Source: Afifellaceae bacterium (lineage in GTDB: Bacteria > Pseudomonadota > Alphaproteobacteria > Rhizobiales > Afifellaceae). From it: 64,000 nt of DNA. The stretch covers positions 62,001-126,000 of the forward strand of contig JANQRH010000029.1 of NCBI GenBank assembly GCA_028284625.1. Reading direction: 5' to 3'. The translations under genes and the position numbers were made by a program. Below the pieces are notes generated by a model. It was not told the DNA's origin, did no database searches, and was given only the letters and a program-made list of their open reading frames with translations. Below, piece after piece: positions 9,364-18,433 of this stretch (within the stretch, counting starts at the first letter, position 1; every line of letters begins with the position of its first letter).

Positions 9364-11576
9364 GCCGGGGCCACCTCCGAACGGTCGACGACCGGTTGGC
9401 GCTCTGAGGCAGCACGCCGTCCGAGTTTCCTTTGGCTGACAAAGAGCTGCACGAGGCTTACCGCAGCAAGCATGACAAGGATAAGAACGGAGGAATAGGC
9501 AATCGCCAGACCGTAATCGCCGTTCTCCACCCGGCCGATGATGTAGGCGGTGGCCATGTGATAGTCGGCGGAAACGAGAAAGATCACGGCGCTGATCGAT
9601 GTGATGGCGCGGACAAAACTAAAGACGAGTGCTGCGGCGATCGCCGGCCGCAGGAGCGGCAGGATCACCTTACGCACGGTGACGAAGCTGTTGGCGCCCA
9701 ACGTCAGCGACGCCTCGTCGAGATTCCTGTCGAGTTGGCTCATGGCCGCGACACCGGCGCGCAGCCCGACCGGCATGTTCCGGAACATGAAGCAGATGAT
9801 CAGGATCATGCCAGTGGCGGTCAGCTCTATCGGCGGAACGTTGAACGCCAGGATGTAGGAAACACCGATGACCGTGCCGGGAATTGCGAAGCTCAGCATG
9901 GTTCCGAACTCGAAAGCCTCGCGGCCGGCGAACCGCTGACGCACGAGCAGATAGGCCGTCAGCAGGCCGAGGCCGGTCGTTAACGGTGCGGCGATCGCGG
10001 AGATTGTGATGGTCGTCCAGAACGAATTCCAGGCCGCGCCGCTCCACACCAGGCCAAACTCGCCGGTGGTGACGGAGAAGGCGTCAGCATAGTGCCGCAA
10101 TGTGAAGGAGTGATCGCGTCCCCAGGTTTCGACGAAGCCGCCGAACATGACCATGCAGTAGATCACCAGCATCATCAGCGTCCACGGAATCACGACGGCC
10201 AGAATCGGCCAGGTCAGACGCCGCGGAAGTGTCGCATGCAAGCCGGCGTCTCCCTTGCCGGTCACCGTGACGTAGGACTTTTTGCCGACCCAACGGCGCT
10301 GCACATAGAAAGCCGTCAGCGTGAAGGTCAGGAGCACGATCGCCAGTACGGCAGCGCGGCCCTGGTCATTTTGCGCACCGACAATGGCAAAGAATATCTC
10401 CGTGGAGAGAACGCCGTAATTGCCGCCGAGCACAAACGGATTGCCGAAATCGGCCATGCTCTCGATGAAGCCAAGCAGGAATGCGTTGGCGAGTCCCGGC
10501 CGCATCAGCGGAAACGAGACGGTGGAGAAGGTCGTCCAGGCGTCGGCACGCAGCGTCTGCGCGGCTTCCTCCATTGACGGGCTGACGCCCTCCACGACGC
10601 CGATCAACACAAGAAAAGCAATCGGCGTGAAGGCCAGCATCTGCGCCAGCCAGATGCCGGTGAAGCCGTAGATCCATCGTGTCGGGGGGATGTCGAACGC
10701 CCAGTCCATGAACTGCGTCACGACGCCGGCGCGGCCGAACAGCAAGATCATGGCGAGCCCGATGACGAAGGGCGGCGTGATAATCGGCAGCACGGTGAGC
10801 ACGCGAAACGCCCTGCCCATTCGCAGCCGCACCCGCGTCGTCACCAAGGCAAATGCAAGGCCCAGGACAGTGGAGCCAAACCCGACAGACACGGCCAGGA
10901 TGAGGGAGTTCCATGCGACGCCGCAGCTGACGTTTTCGGCGAGGCAGCGCAGTCCCCAAATCTTGGCGTCGGTGATCTTCTCAACAAACAGCGTGAACGT
11001 GTAGACGCCGTCATTGTCCTGAAACGCGCTTATCAAAATGCGCGAGACGGGGAAGAAGACGAAGGCGGCGATCAACGCGATGACAAGGCCGATCGATCCG
11101 GCGACAAACACATCGCCGGAGACGGAGCCACGGGCCGCAAAGCTACTCGTCAACAGGAAGAGGAACGACGCGGCCAGAAGAACGGCGCCGTAGCCCATGC
11201 CGAATTGACGTTCGACCGGGCCGAAAAGCGCCTCAAGCGAAGCGAATTCCCAGCCGCCGATGCCGATCGTGAAGCCCTGAAGGAACAGATATCCGAGCCC
11301 GCCGACACCGGCGAAGGTCAACGTCGGTGCGAAGTAGCGCGCTGACGGATCGGTGCGGACCACCAGCAATGCGGCCAGCACAAAGACTAAAAGCGGCGCG
11401 AGCCACACTTTGCCGTGGACAGCAATCTGGATGATTGCGGGGGCGGTGTCGCGGTCCAACGGGTAGCCGTCAAGCAGCCACCCGAAGGACCAGAATGCGT
11501 CCTCCAACGCATACCAAGGCAGGACGAAGAAACCGATGAGGCCGACAGCGAGCCACAGAGAAACGACGCGGTTCAT
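9360..11576 (-). CDS. Fused double-domain ABC permease, FbpB/AfuB-like
   Basis: A 738-residue membrane protein carrying two permease modules in one chain, the layout of FbpB/AfuB. The first coupling loop is MEEAAQTLRADAWTTFSTVSFPLMRPG, in the middle of the protein. The second is DEASLTLGANSFVTVRKVILPLLRPA, near the C-terminus. An extra block of hydrophobic segments precedes the first module. The order binding protein, fused permease, ATPase matches afuABC. Iron(III) transport is the generic annotation; sugar phosphate is the alternative suggested by the binding protein and the neighbouring phosphatase. Confidence 0.9.
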   Translation of the reverse strand: MNRVVSLWLAVGLIGFFVLPWYALEDAFWSFGWLLDGYPLDRDTAPAIIQIAVHGKVWLAPLLVFVLAALLVVRTDPSARYFAPTLTFAGVGGLGYLFLQGFTIGIGGWEFASLEALFGPVERQFGMGYGAVLLAASFLFLLTSSFAARGSVSGDVFVAGSIGLVIALIAAFVFFPVSRILISAFQDNDGVYTFTLFVEKITDAKIWGLRCLAENVSCGVAWNSLILAVSVGFGSTVLGLAFALVTTRVRLRMGRAFRVLTVLPIITPPFVIGLAMILLFGRAGVVTQFMDWAFDIPPTRWIYGFTGIWLAQMLAFTPIAFLVLIGVVEGVSPSMEEAAQTLRADAWTTFSTVSFPLMRPGLANAFLLGFIESMADFGNPFVLGGNYGVLSTEIFFAIVGAQNDQGRAAVLAIVLLTFTLTAFYVQRRWVGKKSYVTVTGKGDAGLHATLPRRLTWPILAVVIPWTLMMLVIYCMVMFGGFVETWGRDHSFTLRHYADAFSVTTGEFGLVWSGAAWNSFWTTITISAIAAPLTTGLGLLTAYLLVRQRFAGREAFEFGTMLSFAIPGTVIGVSYILAFNVPPIELTATGMILIICFMFRNMPVGLRAGVAAMSQLDRNLDEASLTLGANSFVTVRKVILPLLRPAIAAALVFSFVRAITSISAVIFLVSADYHMATAYIIGRVENGDYGLAIAYSSVLILVMLAAVSLVQLFVSQRKLGRRAASERQPVVDRSEVAPA

Positions 11577-11617
11577 TGCAGTTTCGCCGATACTGGCCTC
11601 ATCGGGTCATGGCGTTC

Positions 11618-12646
11618 CTATCGTGGCAACGCTCCAACTTCGTCGTCCCAGCGCTTGAGCAGTCGCTTGCGCTCCGCCGATGAGCCGTATTTGGCGAAGT
11701 CGTAATCGATCAACGTCAGCTTCTCCAGGTCGGGCGCCTCGTCGGGCGGCTGTGCCGAGGCGTTAGACGGCACTTGATAGGCTTTGGCTTCGCGAGCGCG
11801 CGTCTGGATGTCTGCCCGAAGCGCAAAATCGTAAAACGCCTTGGCGCTTTCCATGTTGCGCGCATTCTTGATGATGCTCATGGAGCCGATCTCGTAGCCG
11901 GTGCCCTCGCAAGGCGCGACGATCTCAACGGGAAAACCGCTCACGATCTGGGTGACCATGTCGTGCATGAAGGTAATGCCGATCGTCGTTTCACCACGCG
12001 CGGCTGCCTTGATCGGCGCGGAGCCGGATTTCGTGTACTGATTGACGTTCTTGTGCATGGCCTTCATGAGCTCGAAGGCCTCCTCCTCGCCCATGATCTG
12101 TACAAGCGTGGCGAGCGTCGTGTAGGACGTGCCGGAGGAGTTCGGATTGGCGATCTGAACCTCTCCCTTATATTCCGGCTTCGCCAGATCGGCCCAGCAT
12201 TCCGGCGCCGGCAGGCCCTTTTCCGCCAGGAGCTCGGTGTTGTAGCCAATGCCTAGAGCGCCGGCATAGATGCCGACGGTCTTGTTATTTGCGGACTGGG
12301 CCTGACTTTGCGCCCAAGGATGCAGATCGTCGAACAGCGGCGACGTATATTCCTCCGTCAAACCCTCTTCAGCAGCCTGAAGGTGGGGGTCGCCGGTGCC
12401 GCCCCACCAGACGTCACCCTTGGGATTACGGGCTTCCGCCTTGATCTGCGCAAACGTCTCGCCGGAGCTCTTGCGGGTCATGGCCACGTCGATGCCGGTT
12501 TCTTTCGAGAAGGCCTCGACCATGAGATTGCACCACTCAATCTGCGGACTGCAGTAGAGCGTCAGTTTGTCGGCGGCATTCGCCGGTCCGAAATTCACCG
12601 CCGCGAGCGACAAAGCGCCTAGCAGCAACAGTTTGTTCTTCTTCAT
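11618..12646 (-). CDS. Periplasmic binding protein, AfuA/FbpA-like
   Basis: A 342-residue binding protein with a signal peptide (MKKNKLLLLGALSLAAVNFG) cleaved near ANA. The start has a GGGAGG Shine-Dalgarno. It carries the KSSGETFAQIKAEARNPKGDVWWGGTGDPHLQAA block, which I associate with AfuA-type proteins, a group whose best-studied member binds hexose phosphates rather than iron. The Tyr pair used by FbpA for iron is not obvious. It lies between a sugar-phosphatase-like gene and the fused permease, in line with a phosphorylated ligand. This is inference from family memory. Confidence 0.82.
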   Translation of the reverse strand: MKKNKLLLLGALSLAAVNFGPANAADKLTLYCSPQIEWCNLMVEAFSKETGIDVAMTRKSSGETFAQIKAEARNPKGDVWWGGTGDPHLQAAEEGLTEEYTSPLFDDLHPWAQSQAQSANNKTVGIYAGALGIGYNTELLAEKGLPAPECWADLAKPEYKGEVQIANPNSSGTSYTTLATLVQIMGEEEAFELMKAMHKNVNQYTKSGSAPIKAAARGETTIGITFMHDMVTQIVSGFPVEIVAPCEGTGYEIGSMSIIKNARNMESAKAFYDFALRADIQTRAREAKAYQVPSNASAQPPDEAPDLEKLTLIDYDFAKYGSSAERKRLLKRWDDEVGALPR

Positions 12647-12721
12647 TACGTCCTCCCTTTGCTCGTTCCAGCTGAGTGCTTCGATCGGTGGATTGCCGGC
12701 CGGAGCGCGATGGGCATGCCT

Positions 12722-13594
12722 CTATCCGGCCGCGACCTCCTGGGCGTGGCCGCCACTTTGCGGATGACCGGACGTCGACGGATCGTTGTCGGCGATCCCA
12801 CCGATGAACTTGATATGCTCAATCAGGGCCGGCGCGGCGGCAAGCGCGGCATTGCCTCTGCGCAGCCCGTCCCCGTCGAGGAAGTCGTTGGTCCAGCCGC
12901 CGGCCTCCTCGACAAGCAAAAGGCCAGCCAGACAGTCCCAGGAATTCATGTGCGGCTCGTAGTAGCCAATCAGCCGACCGGCAGCGACCCAGGCCAAGGA
13001 CAGGGCGCCGGACCCGCAGCGATGATACATGCCGCCGAGGCTCAAGAGCCGGCTGAGCGCCGTCAATGTCAGATCTGAATCGGCGCGGAGCGAATGGCCA
13101 ATGGCGACCAGGCCCGCCCCAAAGTCCGTCGCATCGGCAGCTTTGATCGGCGTCTCATTGACGAACGCGCCGTGGCCGCGCGCGGCGGTGAATATCTCAT
13201 CGTGAACTGGGTCGAAGACAACGCCGATCTCCGTCCTGCCGTTTCGCATCCACGCAACTGAGATGCACCAGGACGGGATGCCGAAGACGAAGCAGTCCGT
13301 GCCGTCGATCGGGTCGACCACCCACGTGCCCACGCCGTGCGAATCGACGGCTTCATCCGCGCCGTATTCTTCGCCAAGGAAACCATCCTCGGGAAATCGT
13401 TCCGCAAGGCTTCTGCGGATCGCCAATTCGACATTCCTGTCGGCATTGCTGACGCGGTCTTGGACGCCCTTCTGGTCCACCTCCAACAATTGCGGCCGGC
13501 GAAACATCTCCAGCGCCTGACGCCCTGCATTGCGGGACACGTCCGTCGCGTACTTAAGCCTCTCAAGCAGCAAATCGTTTGGATCTGTCGCCAT
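12722..13594 (-). CDS. Inositol monophosphatase family phosphatase
   Basis: Mg-dependent phosphatase of the IMPase/FBPase superfamily, 290 residues from ATG 13594 (MATDPNDLLL). The metal-site motifs are complete: GEE (74-76), DPIDGTD (94-100) and NSWD (217-220). Possible substrates are inositol phosphates, sugar phosphates, histidinol phosphate or PAP. It precedes an AfuABC-like importer by 75 bp on the same strand. If that system imports sugar phosphates, this enzyme could dephosphorylate them, or an imported inositol phosphate, and feed the inositol pathway further along. An upstream in-frame extension (to 13654) looks unlike the family. Confidence 0.85.
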   Translation of the reverse strand: MATDPNDLLLERLKYATDVSRNAGRQALEMFRRPQLLEVDQKGVQDRVSNADRNVELAIRRSLAERFPEDGFLGEEYGADEAVDSHGVGTWVVDPIDGTDCFVFGIPSWCISVAWMRNGRTEIGVVFDPVHDEIFTAARGHGAFVNETPIKAADATDFGAGLVAIGHSLRADSDLTLTALSRLLSLGGMYHRCGSGALSLAWVAAGRLIGYYEPHMNSWDCLAGLLLVEEAGGWTNDFLDGDGLRRGNAALAAAPALIEHIKFIGGIADNDPSTSGHPQSGGHAQEVAAG

Positions 13595-13767
13595 CACTCG
13601 CACTGAACACGATTGCAGTTTCTTCACTATATGGTGCCCGCAGGCGAGGCACAAGCCAAAGGCTTGCGGGATAAATCGTCTTTATTACAATGAATTAGAT
13701 GGTTAACTGTCAGTGACTTGTGCAAAGCGCAGGCCGATCACGTGTGCGGCCGTTCGCCTTGAGTTGC

Positions 13768-14757
13768 CTAGAGTGTCGTGCCCCGAACGACGAGTTCCGG
13801 CTCGATGACATGCGGCTCTGCCTGCGGTTTGTCGCCGCCGCCGCGGGCCGCAATTCGGTTCATGAGAATCTGGATCGGCTGGTCAACTGCGTTGTGTATC
13901 GTCGTCAGGTTGAAGACCGGCCACGCCGCCATAGGGATGTCGTCGTACCCGATGATGGCGACATCGTTCGGCACGTGCAGTTTCATCACCGCCGCCGCCT
14001 GGATCGCGCCGAGCGCCATCTCGTCGTTGAAGCAGAAGAGGGCGTCGGGCAGCTTTTTCGCGGAGAACAATTCCATCGCCGCCCGGAAGCCGCCGTTGAA
14101 ACCTTGCGGGCCGGTCGCTTCGGCAAAGATCGACTGCCCGCCGTCGCGTAATCCAGCCTGAAAGCCTTCTCGGCGTGCTTTGTTGGAGAAGGTCATCAGC
14201 GGCTTGGTGATGTAGGCGACGCGCTCATGGCCGCAGCGCACCAGGTAACGCGCGGCGAGCCGGCCGCCGCCGAGATTGTTCCCGGTGACGCACTCCAGGC
14301 CCGGGTCTGCCACGTAGCGCTCATAAAGGAATATCGGCACGCCGAACCGGCGCAGTCGGTCGACGACCTTGGGCGAGACAGTGCCGCCCACCACGACGAT
14401 AGCGTCGACCTGGTAATCGGCGGCGTTCAGAATGGATTCGTCGATGCTTGCATCGCTTGATGCAGGGATCACCAGCGCCTGCTTTCCGCGATGCGTGATC
14501 TCCACAATGAGCCGTTCAATCAGCATCGTGTTGTGGATGCTGTCGTGCCCGGCAGTGACAAGCGCAATAAGATCGGTCTTTCCGCCGATCAACGAGCGGG
14601 CGATCGCGTTGGGCCGGTATCCGAGCTCCTCGGCTGCGGCCAGGACGCGGCGGCGAAGCTTGGCGGAAACTTGCCCCTGGCCGAAGGTCCGGGAAACGGC
14701 AGCCCTGGAGACGCCGGCGAGTTCCGCTACATCCTTTGCGCTGATCCGACGTTGCAA
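13768..14757 (-). CDS. LacI-family transcriptional regulator
   Basis: Repressor with an N-terminal LacI helix-turn-helix (ISAKDVAELAGVSRAAVSRTFG) and a periplasmic-binding-protein-like sensor domain, 329 residues from TTG 14757. I chose this TTG because AGGAG lies 7 nt upstream and the product then starts MQRRISAKDV, the usual LacI N-terminus; an earlier TTG at 14787 adds 10 atypical residues. It sits downstream of permeases 14954-16756 and upstream of the phosphatase, so it probably senses the sugar carried by transporter D. A degenerate palindrome at 14849-14864 could be its own operator. Confidence 0.88.
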   Translation of the reverse strand: MQRRISAKDVAELAGVSRAAVSRTFGQGQVSAKLRRRVLAAAEELGYRPNAIARSLIGGKTDLIALVTAGHDSIHNTMLIERLIVEITHRGKQALVIPASSDASIDESILNAADYQVDAIVVVGGTVSPKVVDRLRRFGVPIFLYERYVADPGLECVTGNNLGGGRLAARYLVRCGHERVAYITKPLMTFSNKARREGFQAGLRDGGQSIFAEATGPQGFNGGFRAAMELFSAKKLPDALFCFNDEMALGAIQAAAVMKLHVPNDVAIIGYDDIPMAAWPVFNLTTIHNAVDQPIQILMNRIAARGGGDKPQAEPHVIEPELVVRGTTL

Positions 14758-14848
14758 CGTCGCGCTCCTGTTGGTTCGGAGGTGCAAGGCAGCGCCGGCA
14801 CTTCGATGCGCCCGCGCATGCTCCTCCGTGACGCGTCATTCACTCAGA

Positions 14849-14864
14849 TTGCGCGAGCGTGCAA
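14849..14864. promoter_or_regulatory. Candidate LacI-type operator
   Basis: The 16-mer TTGCGCGAGCGTGCAA is an imperfect palindrome with TTGC/GCAA ends, the general shape of LacI-family operators. It lies 92 bp upstream of the LacI-family gene start. Assignment is by position and shape only. Confidence 0.35.
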
Positions 14865-14953
14865 CTCTTTGTGCCATATCGCGTCGCCTTGGGGCGATAA
14901 TTGCCAGCAGTGTCGATGGTCAAGCCGTCGGCGGTTCGCTTCTGCCGGTCAGC

Positions 14954-15799
14954 TCAGCTTTTGACGGACCCTGCGGTCATTCCGGCAAGGAAGTATCTCT
15001 GTGCGAAGAGATAGAGGACGAGAAGCGGCAGGGACCCCAACACGCTCATCGCCATCATCTCGTTCCACTCGAAGGCGTGTTGTCCCATCAGTAGCTGAAT
15101 GCCGATGGGAACGGTTCTCAGCTCCATCGACTTCGTCAGTGTCAGGGCAAACAGGAATTCGTTCCAAGCCAGCAGGAACGTATAGACCGCCGTTGCGACG
15201 ATCCCGGGAACCGACAGGGGAACGATGACACGCCAAAGCGCTGTCCAGCTGCTGCCGCCGTCGACCAGAACGGCCTCGTCCAGCTCCTTCGGCAGGGTGT
15301 TGATGTAGCCGGTCATCAGGAGAATGGCGTAGGGCAGCGTGAAGACCATGTAGGTCAGGATCAGCGCGAGATAGGTGTCGAAGATGCGGAAGAAGACGAC
15401 CATCCCGAAATAGGGGATGAGCAAGGTGATCGGCGGAATGGTCTGCGTGCTGATGATGATGACATTGAAGAGCTTCTTGTAGCGAAACTGGTAGCGGCTG
15501 AAGCCGTAAGCGGCGAGGATCGCGACGATCAGCGTCAGAAACGCCACCATTCCTGAGACGAAGTAGCTGTTGATGAAGAAGCGTATCTTCGTCGGGTCGC
15601 TGAAGATCGATTCATAGGCGGTGAGCGTGAACACCTTCGGCAATATGCGCGGCGGGAGCGCGAAGATTTCCGTGTTCGATTTGAGCGAGCTGAACAGCAT
15701 CCACACGACCGGGAAGGTGGCGAAGATCAGACCGACCGCCAGGCCGACATAGACGGCCAGCGAGGAGAGGAGTTCTGATTTCAGAGGATTGAAACGCAT
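14954..15799 (-). CDS. Sugar ABC transporter permease, MalG-like
   Basis: A 281-residue inner-membrane permease of the carbohydrate CUT1 class. It has a short cytoplasmic N-terminus, several hydrophobic segments and the coupling motif DEAVLVDGGSSWTALWRVIVPLSVPG. It starts 3 nt after permease 15803-16756. Together with binding protein 16878-18125 it makes an importer with no ATPase gene in the operon; an ATPase such as 8254-9363 or one elsewhere must serve it. The nearby kinase and aldolase suggest a hexose- or ketose-like substrate. Confidence 0.92.
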   Translation of the reverse strand: MRFNPLKSELLSSLAVYVGLAVGLIFATFPVVWMLFSSLKSNTEIFALPPRILPKVFTLTAYESIFSDPTKIRFFINSYFVSGMVAFLTLIVAILAAYGFSRYQFRYKKLFNVIIISTQTIPPITLLIPYFGMVVFFRIFDTYLALILTYMVFTLPYAILLMTGYINTLPKELDEAVLVDGGSSWTALWRVIVPLSVPGIVATAVYTFLLAWNEFLFALTLTKSMELRTVPIGIQLLMGQHAFEWNEMMAMSVLGSLPLLVLYLFAQRYFLAGMTAGSVKS

Positions 15800-15802
15800 G
15801 GC

Positions 15803-16756
15803 TTATGCATTCGCTGTCGATCGTTGGTGCCGGATGTAGAAGTAGGTCAGGCACATGGAGAGGACGAAGATGACGATGGCGCTGGCCGATGCCAGCGAGA
15901 ACTCGTAGCGCGTGAATGCGAGCTTGTAGGTATAGGTGCTCAGCATTTCGGTTGCGTGGATCGGGCCGCCGCCGGTGGTCATCCAGACAAGCGGAAAGAC
16001 CTGCATGGTCCAGATGAAATCGAGCAGCGCGATGCTCGTGATGATCGGCTTGAGCTGCGGCAGCGTGATGTAGAAGAAGTTCTGGACAGTGTTGGCGCCG
16101 TCGACGCGCGCCGCCTCATAATATTCCTTTGGGATGCCTTGCAGCCCGGCGAGCAGGCTGACCATGTAAAGCGGATAGCCCGCCCAGATGTTCACGAATG
16201 TCAGCGCATGGATCGCCGTTGCCGGTGAGGAAAACCACTCGACCTTGAAGTCGATGATGTTCAGGGCGATCAGGTAGCCGTTGATGACGCCGTTGGGATC
16301 CAGGATCAGGCGCCAGATGATGGCGATGATGACGGCCGTGAAGAGCCAGGGCAGGATGTAGAGAACGCGCAAGACGTTCCGCACCATTGGATGCACGCGG
16401 GACGAATTGAGCATGAGGGCAAATGTGAGGCCGATCAGGAGGTGAAACACGACACTCATGATCGTGAAGTAGAGCGTCTGCCCGAGCGACTGCCAGAAAA
16501 TCTCGTCGGAGAAGATCTCCCGGAAATTGCGAAATCCGACGAAGCTTGAGTCGGGTCGCAGGATGGCCCCGTCCATCAGCGAATAGCGGAACACCATCGC
16601 CATGGGGAAGAGCATCAGCAGGGAGAAGAGCGCCATGGCGGGCGCAACAAAGAGGTAGGGAAGCGCTGCGCCGCGCCGGCTGTTCTTGTGAGATCGCCGA
16701 CCGTTTTTCGTGACGGCCGTTGCGAAGAGCGCTCCGTCAGCTTCTCGGTGCGCCAA
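15803..16756 (-). CDS. Sugar ABC transporter permease, MalF-like
   Basis: A 317-residue CUT1-type permease partner of 14954-15799. The probable start is TTG 16756, with AGGAG 8 nt upstream. A basic N-terminal tail of about 30 residues (KNGRRSHKNSRRG) precedes the first helix LPYLFVAPAMALFSLLML. The coupling motif is EAARVDGANTVQNFFYITLPQLKP. It is separated from the binding-protein gene by a strong hairpin at 16815-16855. Confidence 0.88.
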   Translation of the reverse strand: MAHREADGALFATAVTKNGRRSHKNSRRGAALPYLFVAPAMALFSLLMLFPMAMVFRYSLMDGAILRPDSSFVGFRNFREIFSDEIFWQSLGQTLYFTIMSVVFHLLIGLTFALMLNSSRVHPMVRNVLRVLYILPWLFTAVIIAIIWRLILDPNGVINGYLIALNIIDFKVEWFSSPATAIHALTFVNIWAGYPLYMVSLLAGLQGIPKEYYEAARVDGANTVQNFFYITLPQLKPIITSIALLDFIWTMQVFPLVWMTTGGGPIHATEMLSTYTYKLAFTRYEFSLASASAIVIFVLSMCLTYFYIRHQRSTANA

Positions 16757-16814
16757 ACCGCTAGCTCCTGAACATCAGCGGCCTAAGGAAAGTGACGGAG
16801 GCTATCATGTCTGC

Positions 16815-16855
16815 GCGGCAGGCGATGCGAGAATCTGTGCCCGCATCGCCTCCGC
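16815..16855 (-). terminator. Stem-loop after sugar-binding-protein gene
   Basis: A 10-bp perfect stem (AGGCGATGCG / CGCATCGCCT) with a 12-nt loop, extended by GCGG/CCGC across a bulge, follows the binding-protein stop by 22 bp. It has no U-tract and probably reduces read-through or protects the upstream mRNA. Confidence 0.6.
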
Positions 16856-16877
16856 TCAGAAGTCGTCCGAAATGAGC

Positions 16878-18125
16878 TCAGAACTCCTCGGCCCATTTGG
16901 CTTGCGCCTTGGCAGCTGCTTCGGCAGCGCTCTGGTTGCCCTCAAGCATCTGCTGCACTTCCACGCCAAGCATCCGCATGAGTTCCTCCGCAACCGGCAG
17001 GCCGACGAACTCGTTCGCCAGATATCCGGTCTGGAAGATCTCAAACGCCGTCCCGAAGAGCTCGTCCGCCGCGACGAAGTCAGGCGTCGCGTTCACATTG
17101 CCGGGGAAGGCGTTGGCGATCGACACCAGCTTGGCGTTGACTTCGGTGCTCATGAGATAGGCGACGAGCTTGAACGCTTCTTCCTTATGCTCGCTGTTCT
17201 CGGCGATGCCGATGCCCCAGGACGCGTAGGGAAGGCCGCGGCGGCCGTCATATCCGTCCATTGCCGGCAAAGCGGTGATACCGAAGTTCAGGTCCGAATT
17301 GCGCTCGCGGATCAAGTTGATGTGCGCCAATGAGTCGACCATCATGGCGACGCGGCCGTTGACGAACTCCTCAACCTTGTCCTGTTCCTTCTTGGCGAAG
17401 GAACCCGGCGATATCAGGCCCTCGTCATACATCGATTGGATGTATTCAAGCGTCCCGACCACGTTGGCATTCGTCAGGTCGGGCATCCCGTCCTTCATCA
17501 TGCTCTTGCCGGAAGCCCAGACCCACGACATGACGTCGTTCTGAATCCCGTTGGGCGCCTGCAGCGACAGGGGCAGAACCCAGCCGTACTGGTTGTTGTC
17601 GGAATCGGTCAGCTTCCGGGCCGCTTCCACGAACTCCGTGCGGCTTGACGGCATCTGGTCGATGCCGGCGTTCTTCAGAAGGTCGAGGTTCACAAAGACC
17701 GGATAGACAAACGACGCGACCGGGAACATGTAGCTGTTCCCGTTCAGGCTGATGATCGCCGCGACTTGGCTCTTGTCGAAATCGGCGCCTGCCATCAGGT
17801 CGTCCATGGCGGCAATGGCGCCTTGCTTGGCGAGGTCGTTGACCCATGCGCCGTCAAGGCCGACCACATCGCTCAGCGTGCCGGAGGCGGCGCCGACGAC
17901 GATCTGATCGCGGGTCGCTGAATACGGGCCGCTTACGAGATTGACCTTGATGCCCGGGTTCTGGGCTTCAAAGTCATCCATGATCTGGCGAAGCGCTCCG
18001 GACGGCAGCTCCGGCTCCCACCACTGAATGAACTCCAGCGTGGTGTCGGCTTGCGCGGACGACAAACCGATCGCGATGGATAAAGCCGCAGATTTTAAGA
18101 GTGTCAGGGATTTGGCAAATCTCAT
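16878..18125 (-). CDS. Sugar ABC transporter solute-binding protein
   Basis: A 415-residue CUT1/MalE-type binding protein. ATG 18125 has GGAGG shortly upstream. The signal peptide (MRFAKSLTLLKSAALSIAIG) ends near AQA before DTTLEFIQWWEPEL. The N-terminal FEAQNPGIKVNLV block is typical of family 1 sugar-binding proteins. It heads the operon with permeases 15803-16756 and 14954-15799. The 308-bp region upstream contains two oppositely oriented TTTGCGGT sites that also occur near the DeoR gene, suggesting control by that repressor. Confidence 0.9.
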   Translation of the reverse strand: MRFAKSLTLLKSAALSIAIGLSSAQADTTLEFIQWWEPELPSGALRQIMDDFEAQNPGIKVNLVSGPYSATRDQIVVGAASGTLSDVVGLDGAWVNDLAKQGAIAAMDDLMAGADFDKSQVAAIISLNGNSYMFPVASFVYPVFVNLDLLKNAGIDQMPSSRTEFVEAARKLTDSDNNQYGWVLPLSLQAPNGIQNDVMSWVWASGKSMMKDGMPDLTNANVVGTLEYIQSMYDEGLISPGSFAKKEQDKVEEFVNGRVAMMVDSLAHINLIRERNSDLNFGITALPAMDGYDGRRGLPYASWGIGIAENSEHKEEAFKLVAYLMSTEVNAKLVSIANAFPGNVNATPDFVAADELFGTAFEIFQTGYLANEFVGLPVAEELMRMLGVEVQQMLEGNQSAAEAAAKAQAKWAEEF

Positions 18126-18433
18126 TCTTTCCTCCCTCTGGTGGATCGCCTCCACAACACGTCGTGGAAACGTAAGACGGTCACCACGAACTTCGACGCC
18201 CCCTGGCGCCCCCTGGTCACAAAGACAGGCTCTGCGGGAGAACCGGATCGCCTCCGACCAGCGTCAGCACCGGCAGACGAGCTCCCGCAGCGTTTTATCG
18301 CGTAGTTTTGCGGTATTATCAGCGAGGCCTAACGAGGTCAATAAGTTAGACCGCAGAAAACCGCAAATATCGGCGAGAGAAGCAAGGCGGAGCGCGGCGC
18401 ATCCGTATCGGGCGTCTGCTTGCTGCCCTTCGA
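18126..18433. promoter_or_regulatory. Promoter region of transporter D with TTTGCGGT inverted sites
   Basis: No gene is visible in this 308-bp gap. It contains TTTTGCGGT at 18306-18314 and, 42 bp further on, AAAACCGCAAAT at 18357-18368, which is the same motif on the other strand (TTTGCGGT core). The motif resembles the direct repeats in front of the DeoR gene (20818-20829 and 20871-20882). It probably holds the promoter and operator of the sugar transporter operon. Confidence 0.45.

Noticed and set aside
11618-12646. Confident assignment as an iron(III)-binding protein
   Set aside because: The iron-ligand Tyr pair of FbpA is not evident and the context includes a sugar-phosphatase-like gene; specificity left open.
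13653-13667. CAAGCC-AAA-GGCTTG hairpin downstream of the LacI gene as a terminator
   Set aside because: Only a 6-bp stem with a 3-nt loop and no T-run on the relevant strand; not reported as a feature.
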